Positions 7,518 through 15,733 of a stretch of 21,797 nt of DNA are shown here, in pieces (within the stretch, counting starts at the first letter, position 1; each line of letters begins with the position of its first letter). The stretch is from contig QNCA01000001.1 in NCBI GenBank assembly GCA_003644325.1, forward strand, positions 1-21,797, read 5' to 3'. A program made the translations under genes and the position numbers. This DNA comes from Planctomycetota bacterium. Its GTDB lineage: Bacteria; Planctomycetota; B129-G9. Under the pieces are notes generated by a model, which worked only from the letters and a program-made list of their open reading frames with translations, did not search any database and was not told the origin of the DNA.

Positions 7518-8240
7518 ATGAGCAGCGATAGCGTGAGAGGTTTCGGCGGTCAGTCCGAGCCTGAGCCGGGCGGTCAGGAGCACGTTGACGAGGAGACGAA
7601 GTACGGGGGCGAGCCCGAAGAGATATATATCGATGAGGGCCCGCCGCTGCCGCCGCGCTACGGCGCGGACAAGATACGGCTGCACGTACAGGATCCGACG
7701 ACCATCTGCGCGCAGTGGGAGCTGAGCGGCGGCGGCCTGGACGCGGCGCGGTCGATGCCGCACAACCTGCACCCGCCCGTACCGCGGCTGGAACTCATCG
7801 ACCTCACGCACGGACGCTCCGTACTGACGGACATAAACGCGGAGACCGACAACTGGTGGTTCAAGGCCGAGCCCGACACCGAGTACAGGATCCGCATCGG
7901 CCTGGGGGTCGGCGAGACAAACCACTGGATGGCGGAATCGAACACTATCCGCACGCCTCGCAACAGCATCTCGGACGCCGTTGACGTGCAGTGGATGATG
8001 GTCGGCGAGAAATTCCGCGAACTGCTGAAGGTCACCGGCTTCGACGAGAAGAACTTCATCCGGCAGACCATGGCCGGCAGCATGGGGGTTGTGTCGAAGC
8101 AGTTCCTGAGAGAGGCGCTCTTTTCAGGGGCGATTTACTCCGGGGTGCTTCTGAGCAGCCGGGTCTTCGGCAGTTTGAACGTCTTCGGCAGCGGGCGGAT
8201 GTGCGACGGGGCTTCCGGCCGGGACAAGTTCCCGGATTGA
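7518..8240 (+). CDS. DUF4912 domain protein
   Basis: A 240-residue protein of unknown function. Residues 1-48 are acidic, Gly/Pro/Glu-rich and probably disordered. Residues about 50-150 match the DUF4912 pattern: DKIRLHVQDPTTICAQWELS, then WWFKAEPDTEYRIRIGLG and SNTIRTPRNS, an all-beta, immunoglobulin-like outline. The tail (about 160-228) has a helix-prone stretch and then a Ser/Gly-rich segment (SSRVFGSLNVFGSGRM). Shine-Dalgarno GGGAAGGAG (7503-7511) fits the ATG. It is squeezed between two GH57 genes (16 and 50 bp gaps). DUF4912 genes are commonly found beside DUF1957-type GH57 enzymes, so a glucan-binding or enzyme-partner role is a reasonable inference. No catalytic residues are recognisable. 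Confidence 0.82.
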   Translation: MSSDSVRGFGGQSEPEPGGQEHVDEETKYGGEPEEIYIDEGPPLPPRYGADKIRLHVQDPTTICAQWELSGGGLDAARSMPHNLHPPVPRLELIDLTHGRSVLTDINAETDNWWFKAEPDTEYRIRIGLGVGETNHWMAESNTIRTPRNSISDAVDVQWMMVGEKFRELLKVTGFDEKNFIRQTMAGSMGVVSKQFLREALFSGAIYSGVLLSSRVFGSLNVFGSGRMCDGASGRDKFPD

Positions 8241-8290
8241 CACGGCGCCGGTTTAAGCGACATACCCATTGAGAGGATGCGAAAAGAGCC

Positions 8291-9919
8291 ATGAGCGAGA
8301 ACAATCCGTCAGGTTACCTGGCCCTGGTGCTCCACGCGCACCTGCCCTACGTACGCCATCCCGAGCACGAGCGCTTTCTCGAGGAAGACTGGCTGTTTGA
8401 GGCGATAAGCGAGACCTACGTCCCTCTGATACAGACATTTGACAACCTCCTGAAAGACGGCGTGGATTTCCGCATCACCATGACAATCAGCCCCCCGCTG
8501 GCGGAGATGCTGGCGGAACCGCTGTTGCAGGACCGATACGTCGACCACATCAACCGCCTGGTGGAGTTGTGCCGCAGCGAGGTCGAACGCACGCGGCGCA
8601 TGCCGGAATTCCACGAGACCGCCCGGATGTATCTGAATCACTTCAGGTCGGCGCGGGATATCTTCACGGAGCAATACGGCAAGAACCTGAACAACGCCTT
8701 CCGCAAGTTTCAGGAACGCGGCGTGCTGGAGATCATCACCTGCGGCGCGACGCACGGTTTCATGCCGTTGATGATTCGCAAGGAGGCGAAGCGCGCCCAG
8801 GTGGCCGTGGCGGTGAGAAACTACGCGAAGCACTTCGGGCGCAAACCGCAGGGAATGTGGCTGCCCGAGTGCGGCTATTCGCCCGGCGACGAGGAATTAC
8901 TCCACGAACAGGGCATCAGGTACTTCTTCCTCGACACGCACGGGGTGCTTTTCGGCACGCCGAGACCGAAGTACGGCATTTTCGCGCCCGTGTTCTGCCC
9001 CAACGGGGTGGCGGCATTCGCCAGGGACGTGGAGTCGAGCAAGCAGGTCTGGTCGGCCCGCGAGGGCTACCCCGGCGATTCGAACTACAGGGAGTTCTAC
9101 CGCGACCTGGGCTACGACGGCGACTACGAGTACGTGAAGCCCTACCTGCATCCCGACGGCGTGCGCAGGAACCTGGGCATCAAATATTACCGGATAACCG
9201 GGCAGGTGGACCTGGCGGAGAAGCGGCCTTACGACGTGAAGGCCGCGCTGGAGATGGCGGCAACGCACGCCGGGAATTTCGTGTTCAACCGCGAGCGCCA
9301 GGTACGCCACCTTGCGGGCGTCATGGATCGTCGTCCGATAATCGTGGCGCCGTACGACGCGGAACTTTTCGGACACTGGTGGTTCGAGGGGCCGATGTTC
9401 CTCAACTACCTGATGCGCAAAATTTACTATGACCAAAAGACGATTAAACTCGTCACGTGCGGCGAATATCTGGATGAATACAAGACCAACCAGGTGCAGC
9501 AGCCGACGATGAGCACCTGGGGGGCGGGGGGGTACAACCTGGTGTGGCTGAACTCCGCCAACCAGTGGCTGTACAAACATATGAACGAGGCCGAGGACAG
9601 GATGGCGGAACTGGCGAACGAGTTCCCGAACGCGGATGGTCTGACGCGGCGGGCGCTGAACCAGGCCGCGCGCGAGTTGCTGCTGGCGGAAAGCAGCGAC
9701 TGGGCCTTTATCATAACGACGGACACAATGGTCCCGTACGCGAAGAAGCGCTTCAAGGAACACATCGTGCGTTTCACCCGGCTGTATGAGGACCTGAAAA
9801 GTGGCAGGGTTGACGAGGACTGGTTGAGGAACATCGAGGCGGCGGACAACGCCTTCAGCGAGATGGACTACCGGGTTTACGCAAGCGAACCGGTGGCCCC
9901 GGCGGCAACAGGTATTTGA
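8291..9919 (+). CDS. GH57 1,4-alpha-glucan branching enzyme (DUF1957 type)
   Basis: A 542-residue GH57 enzyme of the branching subfamily, forming alpha-1,6 branches in glycogen. Conserved regions: HAHLPYV (15-21), EIITCGATHGFMP (147-159), GMWLPECGY (188-196) with probable nucleophile Glu193, YDAELFGHWW (355-364) with probable acid Asp356, and SSDWAFI (468-474). The loop STWGAGGY (408-415) and helical C-terminal part (about 420-530, AANQ/ARELLLAESSDW type) are those of the DUF1957 branching enzymes rather than of the two other GH57 proteins here. Start at ATG 8291 with weak purine runs upstream (GAGAGGA, AAAAGAG). glgC follows after 20 bp, so GH57, DUF4912, branching enzyme and glgC look like one transcription unit. 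No GH13 GlgB is seen in the window. Confidence 0.92.
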   Translation: MSENNPSGYLALVLHAHLPYVRHPEHERFLEEDWLFEAISETYVPLIQTFDNLLKDGVDFRITMTISPPLAEMLAEPLLQDRYVDHINRLVELCRSEVERTRRMPEFHETARMYLNHFRSARDIFTEQYGKNLNNAFRKFQERGVLEIITCGATHGFMPLMIRKEAKRAQVAVAVRNYAKHFGRKPQGMWLPECGYSPGDEELLHEQGIRYFFLDTHGVLFGTPRPKYGIFAPVFCPNGVAAFARDVESSKQVWSAREGYPGDSNYREFYRDLGYDGDYEYVKPYLHPDGVRRNLGIKYYRITGQVDLAEKRPYDVKAALEMAATHAGNFVFNRERQVRHLAGVMDRRPIIVAPYDAELFGHWWFEGPMFLNYLMRKIYYDQKTIKLVTCGEYLDEYKTNQVQQPTMSTWGAGGYNLVWLNSANQWLYKHMNEAEDRMAELANEFPNADGLTRRALNQAARELLLAESSDWAFIITTDTMVPYAKKRFKEHIVRFTRLYEDLKSGRVDEDWLRNIEAADNAFSEMDYRVYASEPVAPAATGI

Positions 9920-9939
9920 GAAAGAAAGGAAGGAATGAC

Positions 9940-11214
9940 ATGATTAACAGAGACCTGTTTACGGTAATAATGGCCGGCGGCAAGGGCAAAAGGCTCCTGC
10001 CGCTTACACAGGACAGGGCCAAGCCCGCGGTGCCCTTCGGCGGGATATACCGCATCATCGACTTTGCCCTGAGCAATTGCATCAACTCCGGCCTGAGGCA
10101 GGTGTTGGTCCTTACGCAGTACAAGTCCCGCTCGCTGGAGATGCACATCAAGCGCGGGTGGAACTTCCTGCCGTCCACGCTGGACCAATACATAGACGTG
10201 GCGCCCCCGCAGCAGCGCGTCGGGCCGGAATGGTACCAGGGCACCGCCGACGCCGTTTACCAGAACTTCTACACCATCCGCAGCATCGGCAAACCGTACT
10301 GCCTGATACTCGCCGGGGACCACATATACAAGATGGACTACGCGAAGATGTTCGATTTCCACCTTGAGAACAAGGCGGATGTGACGGTTGCGGCAATCGA
10401 CGTGCCCGTGGAGGAAGGAAGCGATTTCGGCATCATTCAGATTGACGAAAGCAACCGGATAATCGGCTTTCAGGAAAAACCAGCGAACCCACGCCCCATG
10501 CCTTTAAATCCGAAGCGTTGCCTGGTGTCGATGGGAATCTATATCTTCAATTCCGACATCATGTACGAAAAACTGGAGCAGGACGCGCACGACAAATCCT
10601 CCGCTCACGACTTCGGCAGGAACGTCATTCCGTCGATGGTGAAGGACTTCGGGGTGTTCTGCTACGTTTTCCAGGACGAGAACAAGAAGGAATCGAAGTA
10701 CTGGCGCGACGTGGGCACGATCGACGCGTACTGGGAAGCAAACATGGACCTGGTGAACGTCTCGCCGCAGTTCAATCTTTACGACCGCAACTGGCCGGTG
10801 CGCACGCTTCACAGTGAATCGCCGCCGCCGAAGTTCGTCTTTGCCCAGAGCGACGAGGAAGGCGGCAGACGCGGCATGGCGCTGGACAGCATCGTTTCGC
10901 CGGGGTGCATAATCAGCGGGGGCAAGGTAGAGGGTTCCGTGCTCTCACCGGACGTGCGCATCAACTCCTACTCCTACGTCTTTGAATCGCTCCTCTTCAA
11001 TGGGGTGAAGATAGGCAGGCACTGCCGCATTCGGCGCGCGATCATCGACAAGGACGTGAACGTGCCGGAGGGGACCGTGATAGGTTATGACCCCGAAGAA
11101 GACAAGCGCCGCTTCAAATACATCAGTCCCGGCGGCATCGTGGTAATACCCAAGGGCGCGCATATTACGCCCCCAAAGCAGGTCTCCCGCGCCGCCGTGC
11201 CGCCGCACGTTTGA
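9940..11214 (+). CDS. glgC: Glucose-1-phosphate adenylyltransferase
   Basis: Makes ADP-glucose from glucose-1-phosphate and ATP, normally the regulated step of bacterial glycogen synthesis. 424 residues from the ATG at 9940, which has AAAGGAAGG at about 9924-9932; the frame is open further up to a TTG that overlaps the previous stop and is less likely. Motifs: GGKGKR (13-18), RAKPAVPFGG (26-35), WYQGTADAV (98-106), GDHIYKMDY (126-134), FQEKPANP, and a C-terminal left-handed beta-helix-like region (SIVSPGCIISGGKVEGSVLS). Length is typical. It ends the glycogen unit: a palindromic repeat begins 5 bp after its stop. Product also feeds GlgA and possibly TreT. Confidence 0.96.
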   Translation: MINRDLFTVIMAGGKGKRLLPLTQDRAKPAVPFGGIYRIIDFALSNCINSGLRQVLVLTQYKSRSLEMHIKRGWNFLPSTLDQYIDVAPPQQRVGPEWYQGTADAVYQNFYTIRSIGKPYCLILAGDHIYKMDYAKMFDFHLENKADVTVAAIDVPVEEGSDFGIIQIDESNRIIGFQEKPANPRPMPLNPKRCLVSMGIYIFNSDIMYEKLEQDAHDKSSAHDFGRNVIPSMVKDFGVFCYVFQDENKKESKYWRDVGTIDAYWEANMDLVNVSPQFNLYDRNWPVRTLHSESPPPKFVFAQSDEEGGRRGMALDSIVSPGCIISGGKVEGSVLSPDVRINSYSYVFESLLFNGVKIGRHCRIRRAIIDKDVNVPEGTVIGYDPEEDKRRFKYISPGGIVVIPKGAHITPPKQVSRAAVPPHV

Positions 11215-11219
11215 GCGAC

Positions 11220-11335
11220 GGTGACAGTCACCATCTACGAGCGGGCCGCTCCTTCAGAGCGCCTGCGCTCCGCCCGTTCCGGGTCCTCGCCCTGAGGACC
11301 CGTCAGGGTCCGAATGGGTAATGGTGACGGCCACC
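11220..11335. repeat. Composite palindromic element, copy 2
   Basis: GGTGACAGTCACC (11220-11232) followed by ATCTACGA, a long GC-rich core, then GGTAAT and GGTGACGGCCACC (11323-11335). The core holds a perfect 9-bp hairpin, CGGGTCCTC (11280-11288) with GAGGACCCG (11294-11302), and a smaller GAGCG/CGCTC hairpin (11257-11270). The core is longer than in the other copies. It lies between glgC and the otsA promoter, so it could also act as a transcript-end structure, though no T-run follows. Confidence 0.85.
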
Positions 11336-11384
11336 GGTGCGGTCTTTCCAGGATTCTTACATGCTCCCCCGTTTGCCTGCGCGT

Positions 11385-11413
11385 TTGAAATATCATGCCT
11401 TTACGGGTATAAT
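11385..11413 (+). promoter_or_regulatory. Sigma70-type promoter of the trehalose operon
   Basis: TTGAAA (11385-11390) and TATAAT (11408-11413) with exactly 17 nt spacing, close to the consensus. Transcription would begin near 11420 and leave about 130 nt of leader before otsA. Confidence 0.75.
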
Positions 11414-11482
11414 AAGCCTGTCATGTTTCCGCGCAAAGAATCCGGTCAGCGAATTTCTCCAAAGGTCAAAAGACCCCAAAGC

Positions 11483-11494
11483 AATCAGCTGATT
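11483..11494. promoter_or_regulatory. 12-nt perfect palindrome in the otsA leader (possible operator)
   Basis: AATCAGCTGATT is perfectly self-complementary and lies about 65 nt after the predicted transcription start. In addition GCGAAT (11449-11454) and ATTCGC (11492-11497) could pair in the RNA. A repressor site is possible, but a single 12-nt palindrome is weak evidence. Confidence 0.25.
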
Positions 11495-11549
11495 CGCGGC
11501 ATTTCGTGACAACACCGGTAGTCGGCAAGAAAGATCCAGGAGATGAACG

Positions 11550-13076
11550 ATGACGGAACCCACAGATTCGGTTTCCACGGAAGACATCGAACGGCTGGTC
11601 CTTGTCTCCAACCGCCTGCCTTTCAAAAAGTCCTGGAGAGGGGGGCGGGTCAAGTGGACCCGTTCCGCCGGGGGGCTGGTTACCGCGCTGGACCCGGTGC
11701 TCAGGAAAACCGGGGGCGTGTGGCTGGGCTGGGGAGGAGACAGGCCCAAGCAGGTCCCCGACCGTGAAGTCAAGTTTTTCGACGTGGGGGCGATAAAGTC
11801 CCCGGGGTTCGGCGGCAGGTACGTTATCGGCGAAATCCCGCTGACCGACGCAGAGGTTCGCAACTACTACACGGGTTTCGCGAACTCCACCATCTGGCCT
11901 CTGTTTCACTACTTTTTCGAGAAGTGCATCATCGACGCCGACCAGTGGGAATCCTACAAGGAAGTAAATCAAATCTTTGCGGAGGCGATAGCGAACTTCG
12001 CCAGGCCCGACGACCTGATCTGGGTGCAGGACTATCACCTGCTCCTCGTGCCTGAATACGTTCACCGGTTAAGAGCGGACCTGAAAACCCATCTTTTCAT
12101 TCACATACCATTTCCCAACTACGATATCCTGTCCATTCTTCCCTGGCACGTGGAGATACTCGCGGGGATGACCTACGCCTCATCGGTTGGATTTCACGAC
12201 GATCGGTATCTGGCCAACTTCCTTGCCTCCGTTGAAAGGGCGGGCGTCGCCGCGGTCGACGAGGCACAATCCTGCGTTCGCTTCAAGGACGGCAGGAAAT
12301 GCACGCTTTACGCAAGCGGGATAAGCATAGACTTCGATCACTTCGACGCGGTCTCGCGTTCGAGCGAAGCCCGAAAGGCAAGGCGTCGCCTGCGCAAGCA
12401 ATACGGCGACATGAAACTGGTGCTGGGCGTCGACCGGCTGGATTATTCCAAGGGAATCAAGGAGCGGCTGGTCGCAATCGAGCATTGCCTCGAAGAACAC
12501 CCGGAACTTGCGGAAACTTTCGCGTTTTACCAGATCGCCGTCCCAAGTCGGCCGACCGTCCAGGAGTATCAAACCATACGAAACGACATAGAATCGCTGG
12601 TCGGCCGAATAAACGGGCGATTCTCCACACCCACATGGACCCCCATACATTATTTCTATCGCACGGTACCCTTTACGCAACTCGTGGGGACGTACCGTGC
12701 CGCGGACGTGGGGCTTGTCACACCGTTGAGGGACGGCATGAACCTCGTCGCCAAGGAATACGTTGCGAGCCACGGCGACGAGGACGGGGTCCTGATCCTA
12801 TCCAGGTTTGCGGGCGCCGCCCGGGAATTGAAGGTGGGCGCGCTGCTGGTGAACCCTTACAGCATCGAGCAGATAAGCGACGCGCTGTACCGGGCGCTGA
12901 CCATGAACCCCCGGGAGAGGCGCCGCCGGATGCTCCGCATGCGTCGCGTCGTCAAAAAGAACGACATAAACAACTGGTTGATGAAGTGCTGGTCAAACCA
13001 GGCCGGAAATCATGCAGAAAATTCTTCGATACATAAGGGAAAGCCCTTCGAGAATCCTGTTGGGTCTGGACTATGA
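11550..13076 (+). CDS. otsA: Trehalose-6-phosphate synthase (GT20)
   Basis: Makes trehalose-6-phosphate from NDP-glucose and glucose-6-phosphate. 508 residues. Motifs: NRLPFK (21-26), WRGGRVKW and SAGGLVTAL (29-47), WVQDYHLLLVP (158-168), FIHIPFPNYDI (183-193), GVDRLDYSKGI (293-303) and RDGMNLVAKEYVAS (394-407). AGGAG (11538-11542) sets the ATG. The usual OtsA end falls near residue 483; the last 20-25 residues (from about AGNHAENSS) are read in another frame through the start of otsB, a 65-nt overlap. It has its own promoter and heads an otsA-otsB-DUF5752-treT unit. Donor (UDP- or ADP-glucose) cannot be told. Confidence 0.96.
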   Translation: MTEPTDSVSTEDIERLVLVSNRLPFKKSWRGGRVKWTRSAGGLVTALDPVLRKTGGVWLGWGGDRPKQVPDREVKFFDVGAIKSPGFGGRYVIGEIPLTDAEVRNYYTGFANSTIWPLFHYFFEKCIIDADQWESYKEVNQIFAEAIANFARPDDLIWVQDYHLLLVPEYVHRLRADLKTHLFIHIPFPNYDILSILPWHVEILAGMTYASSVGFHDDRYLANFLASVERAGVAAVDEAQSCVRFKDGRKCTLYASGISIDFDHFDAVSRSSEARKARRRLRKQYGDMKLVLGVDRLDYSKGIKERLVAIEHCLEEHPELAETFAFYQIAVPSRPTVQEYQTIRNDIESLVGRINGRFSTPTWTPIHYFYRTVPFTQLVGTYRAADVGLVTPLRDGMNLVAKEYVASHGDEDGVLILSRFAGAARELKVGALLVNPYSIEQISDALYRALTMNPRERRRRMLRMRRVVKKNDINNWLMKCWSNQAGNHAENSSIHKGKPFENPVGSGL

Positions 13077-13761
13077 CGGGACGCTTGTCGAAATATGCAA
13101 CCGGCCCGAAGATGCGAAACTGAGCCGCGAGCGGAGGACCACGCTCAGGGACCTGCTCACCGACGAAAGATTCCTCATGGTGTTCATAAGCGGCAGAAGG
13201 ATTGACGAACTGCTCCGCATGCTTCGCCTGCCGCCCTGCTGGGCCGTCGGAGACCACGGGGCCGTCATAAGGCAGCCGGACGGGGCGGAACACCTCCTGG
13301 TGTCCGGGACCAAACTGCATGTACTGGACAGGCTCCGGACGATGCTGAAAGAGGTCTGTTCGCTTGACGGAGGACTGTGGGTCGAAGCCAAGGCGGCATC
13401 TGTCGCGATGCATTATAGAGGGGTGCCGCCGGGTCCGGCCCGGGCCGCAATTGCACGGGCCAGGGAAATTTATCAAAAAAATTTCCGCAAGACTCTCGTC
13501 ATAATGCCGATGAAAAAGGTGGTTGAGTTTATCGTGGCGGGGGTCACCAAGGGCCGCGCCTTGCAGCGTGTGCACCGCATGACCGGGGGCAGGATGCCGG
13601 TCGTCTATTTCGGAGATGACGCGACGGATTTCAGCGCGATTGAGTACGCCGAGAGGCACGGGCGAGCCGTCTTCGTCGGCCGAGAGAACAAGACAGCCGC
13701 GTCGTGCCTGCTGCCAAACCCCAAATCAGTTCATCAACTCTTGAGCAGCCTTATCAAATAA
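13012..13761 (+). CDS. otsB: Trehalose-6-phosphate phosphatase (HAD superfamily)
   Basis: Dephosphorylates trehalose-6-phosphate to trehalose. 249 residues. HAD motif I DYDGT (20-24, nucleophile Asp20), motif II FISGRR (58-63), the GDHGAVIR segment (80-87), Lys180 in VTKGRAL, and motif IV GDDATD (201-206). The ATG at 13012 overlaps the end of otsA by 65 nt in a different frame; no later start precedes motif I, and only a weak CCGGA lies upstream, so translation is probably coupled to otsA. The DUF5752-like gene follows after 18 bp. Confidence 0.95.
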   Translation: MQKILRYIRESPSRILLGLDYDGTLVEICNRPEDAKLSRERRTTLRDLLTDERFLMVFISGRRIDELLRMLRLPPCWAVGDHGAVIRQPDGAEHLLVSGTKLHVLDRLRTMLKEVCSLDGGLWVEAKAASVAMHYRGVPPGPARAAIARAREIYQKNFRKTLVIMPMKKVVEFIVAGVTKGRALQRVHRMTGGRMPVVYFGDDATDFSAIEYAERHGRAVFVGRENKTAASCLLPNPKSVHQLLSSLIK

Positions 13762-13779
13762 GCCTTCGAGGTCTGCCCC

Positions 13780-14439
13780 ATGACCGTGGAACCATTCATC
13801 TTCAAGGATTATGTCGCCCTGGAAAACCCGACCGGGATACGGGCCGCCGGCCTGAGCGAGATGCAAGTCTGCATCAGAATGGTTGACGACAACGTGATAT
13901 ACAACCACATGATACTCTCACACCTGCGGCAGCGGCGCCAGCGATGGGAATACCCCAACGACTTCGCCAAGTGGGCGGCCTATTCTCTGAACAATTTCGT
14001 AGTCGCCGAGGCGCTGGCGAACTACTCCCCCTTCGAGCGCAAAGACATGAGCGAAATCCGTGATGACATCCTGGGCATCATCGACGAGCACATGTGGAAT
14101 CACGGCGGCCGTGATGTCGTGCGGCAGGGATGGGAGTTCTATTTCAACGGCTGCACCACTTTCGCGTTCGACGGCGCATGCCGCGCCAACAACCTGCGGG
14201 AACTGCGCGACGGCCTGGAAAAAGCCAACCTGAGTTCAATCTACTATCACTATTTTGAAGCCTTTACCAGGCAGGAAGGCGAGGTGGACGACATTTCATT
14301 CTGGATAGAGCACAACTTCAATCTGCCGGGACTGGTGGAGCAACTGCGCGGTTGGGATTTCTATTTTCTCAGCCTGGACGACCTCAGAAACAAGATAATC
14401 CGCGTCCTGAACCATTATCTGCCGAAGGACATCGAGTGA
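13780..14439 (+). CDS. DUF5752-like protein in the trehalose operon
   Basis: A 219-residue protein, probably cytoplasmic: no signal peptide or membrane segment. Its N-terminus (FIFKDYVALENPTGIRAAGL), a central SIYYHYFEAF segment (about 157-166) and a C-terminal RNKIIRVLNHYLP helix match what I recall of DUF5752, a family seen near trehalose synthase genes; the name is from memory and moderately sure. The composition is helical and rich in aromatic residues, with several conserved-looking His and Trp (FWIEHNF, GWDFYF). No catalytic motif can be named. GAGG (13768-13771) precedes the ATG. Its stop overlaps the treT start (GTGA), so the two are translationally coupled, suggesting a partner or regulator of TreT. 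Confidence 0.75.
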   Translation: MTVEPFIFKDYVALENPTGIRAAGLSEMQVCIRMVDDNVIYNHMILSHLRQRRQRWEYPNDFAKWAAYSLNNFVVAEALANYSPFERKDMSEIRDDILGIIDEHMWNHGGRDVVRQGWEFYFNGCTTFAFDGACRANNLRELRDGLEKANLSSIYYHYFEAFTRQEGEVDDISFWIEHNFNLPGLVEQLRGWDFYFLSLDDLRNKIIRVLNHYLPKDIE

Positions 14440-15677
14440 AAAACAACGGCAAGCGAAACGGTATCGAGGCGTATGCGCCGCTGGTCGGCGAGCCGGTGGT
14501 CGCGCTGATTCGCAAACTGGCCGCGCGGCTGCGGGGCGCGCGCGTGCTGAACATCAATTCCACCAGGGAAGGCGGCGGCGTGGTCGAGATACTCGGGCGA
14601 CTGGTGCCGCTTGCGCGCGGACTGGGGATAGACATGCGATGGGAGACAATACAGGGCACACGGTCCTTTTTCGCCACCACAAAAAAAATGCACAACGCCC
14701 TCCAGGGCAACCAGGTCAACTTCTCAGAAAGGGAATTACAATACTATGAGCAGGTCAACAGGGACAACCTCGACAGGATAGACATGGACGTGGACTACGT
14801 CATCATCCACGACCCTCAGCCCTGTCCGCTCGTGCAGTACATCCCCGAAGGAGTAACGAAGATATGGCGCTGCCATATAGACCTCTCGCGGCCCAACAGG
14901 AAACTGTGGCGATACCTGCGGGAGTGGGTAAAACAGTACGACGCGAGCATCTTTCACATCTCCGCGTTCGCGCAACAACTGCCGCACAAGCAGTTTCTCA
15001 TACCGCCCTCGATCGACCCGCACAGCGTGAAGAACCGGCCGGTTCCGAGCAAAACGGTACGCACGACCCTGATGCGATACGGCATCGACCCGCAAAGGCC
15101 CGTCATCCTGCAAATATCGCGGTACGACCGCTTCAAGGACCCCATCGGCGTAATTGAAGCATTCCTCATGGTTCGAAAGCATTACGACTGCCAGCTCGTG
15201 CTGGCGGGGGAACAAGCCGCGGACGACCCGGAAGGCGCACAGGTTTACGAAGAAGTCCGTGAAATGGCGGATAAGCACCCCGACGTCCACGCCCTCATGC
15301 TGTCCAGGGAAAACAACCACCACAAGGTGAACTGTCTTCAGAGAGCGGCGACCATCATCGTGCAGAAGTCCATCAAGGAAGGATTCGGCCTGACGGTAAC
15401 CGAAGGGATGTGGAAGGCAAAGCCCGTCATCGGCGGCGCGGTCGGGGGCATCACCGCGCAGATAACGGAGGGCTTGAACGGCTACCTGGTCAACTCCGTC
15501 GACGGGGTGGCGTATCGCTGCCGCTACCTCCTGACACGGGAGAAACGGATGAAAGAAATGGGACGCGCCGCGAAAAAATCCGTCCTGGAAAGATTCCTCA
15601 TCACGCGGCATCTGAGCGACTACCTGGCGATGCTCCTGGCAGTCAAGCACCCCGCGCGCACCATGATTGAACTCTAA
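14436..15677 (+). CDS. treT: Trehalose synthase, TreT-type glycosyltransferase (GT4)
   Basis: Expected to join NDP-glucose and glucose reversibly to trehalose in one step. From the GTG at 14436 the protein has 413 residues, the usual TreT length; GAAGGA (14424-14429) is 6 nt upstream and the start overlaps the previous stop as GTGA. The frame extends further up, inside the preceding gene, but without support. Motifs: NSTREGGGVVEIL (41-53), HDPQPCPL (125-132), WRCHIDL (144-150), SRYDRFKDP (228-236) and KEGFGLTVTE (314-323, GT4 donor-site Glu region). TreT versus another GT4 enzyme is supported by the N-terminal Gly loop, the HDPQP motif and the operon. Confidence 0.88.
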   Translation: MKNNGKRNGIEAYAPLVGEPVVALIRKLAARLRGARVLNINSTREGGGVVEILGRLVPLARGLGIDMRWETIQGTRSFFATTKKMHNALQGNQVNFSERELQYYEQVNRDNLDRIDMDVDYVIIHDPQPCPLVQYIPEGVTKIWRCHIDLSRPNRKLWRYLREWVKQYDASIFHISAFAQQLPHKQFLIPPSIDPHSVKNRPVPSKTVRTTLMRYGIDPQRPVILQISRYDRFKDPIGVIEAFLMVRKHYDCQLVLAGEQAADDPEGAQVYEEVREMADKHPDVHALMLSRENNHHKVNCLQRAATIIVQKSIKEGFGLTVTEGMWKAKPVIGGAVGGITAQITEGLNGYLVNSVDGVAYRCRYLLTREKRMKEMGRAAKKSVLERFLITRHLSDYLAMLLAVKHPARTMIEL

Positions 15678-15733
15678 CCCGCGCTTCACACGAGTCCCTG
15701 CGGCGGGGAATGCGCTTCAAAGATGTCGGCAGG

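Noticed and set aside
11321..11509. 62-codon open frame between glgC and otsA as a leader peptide
   Set aside because: It begins inside the palindromic repeat, spans the otsA promoter and has no ribosome site, so it would be largely absent from the otsA transcript.
11550..13761. Single bifunctional OtsA-OtsB fusion broken by a frameshift
   Set aside because: Each protein has complete family ends and otsB has its own ATG; the frames overlap rather than abut with a linker. It remains possible if reads show an indel.
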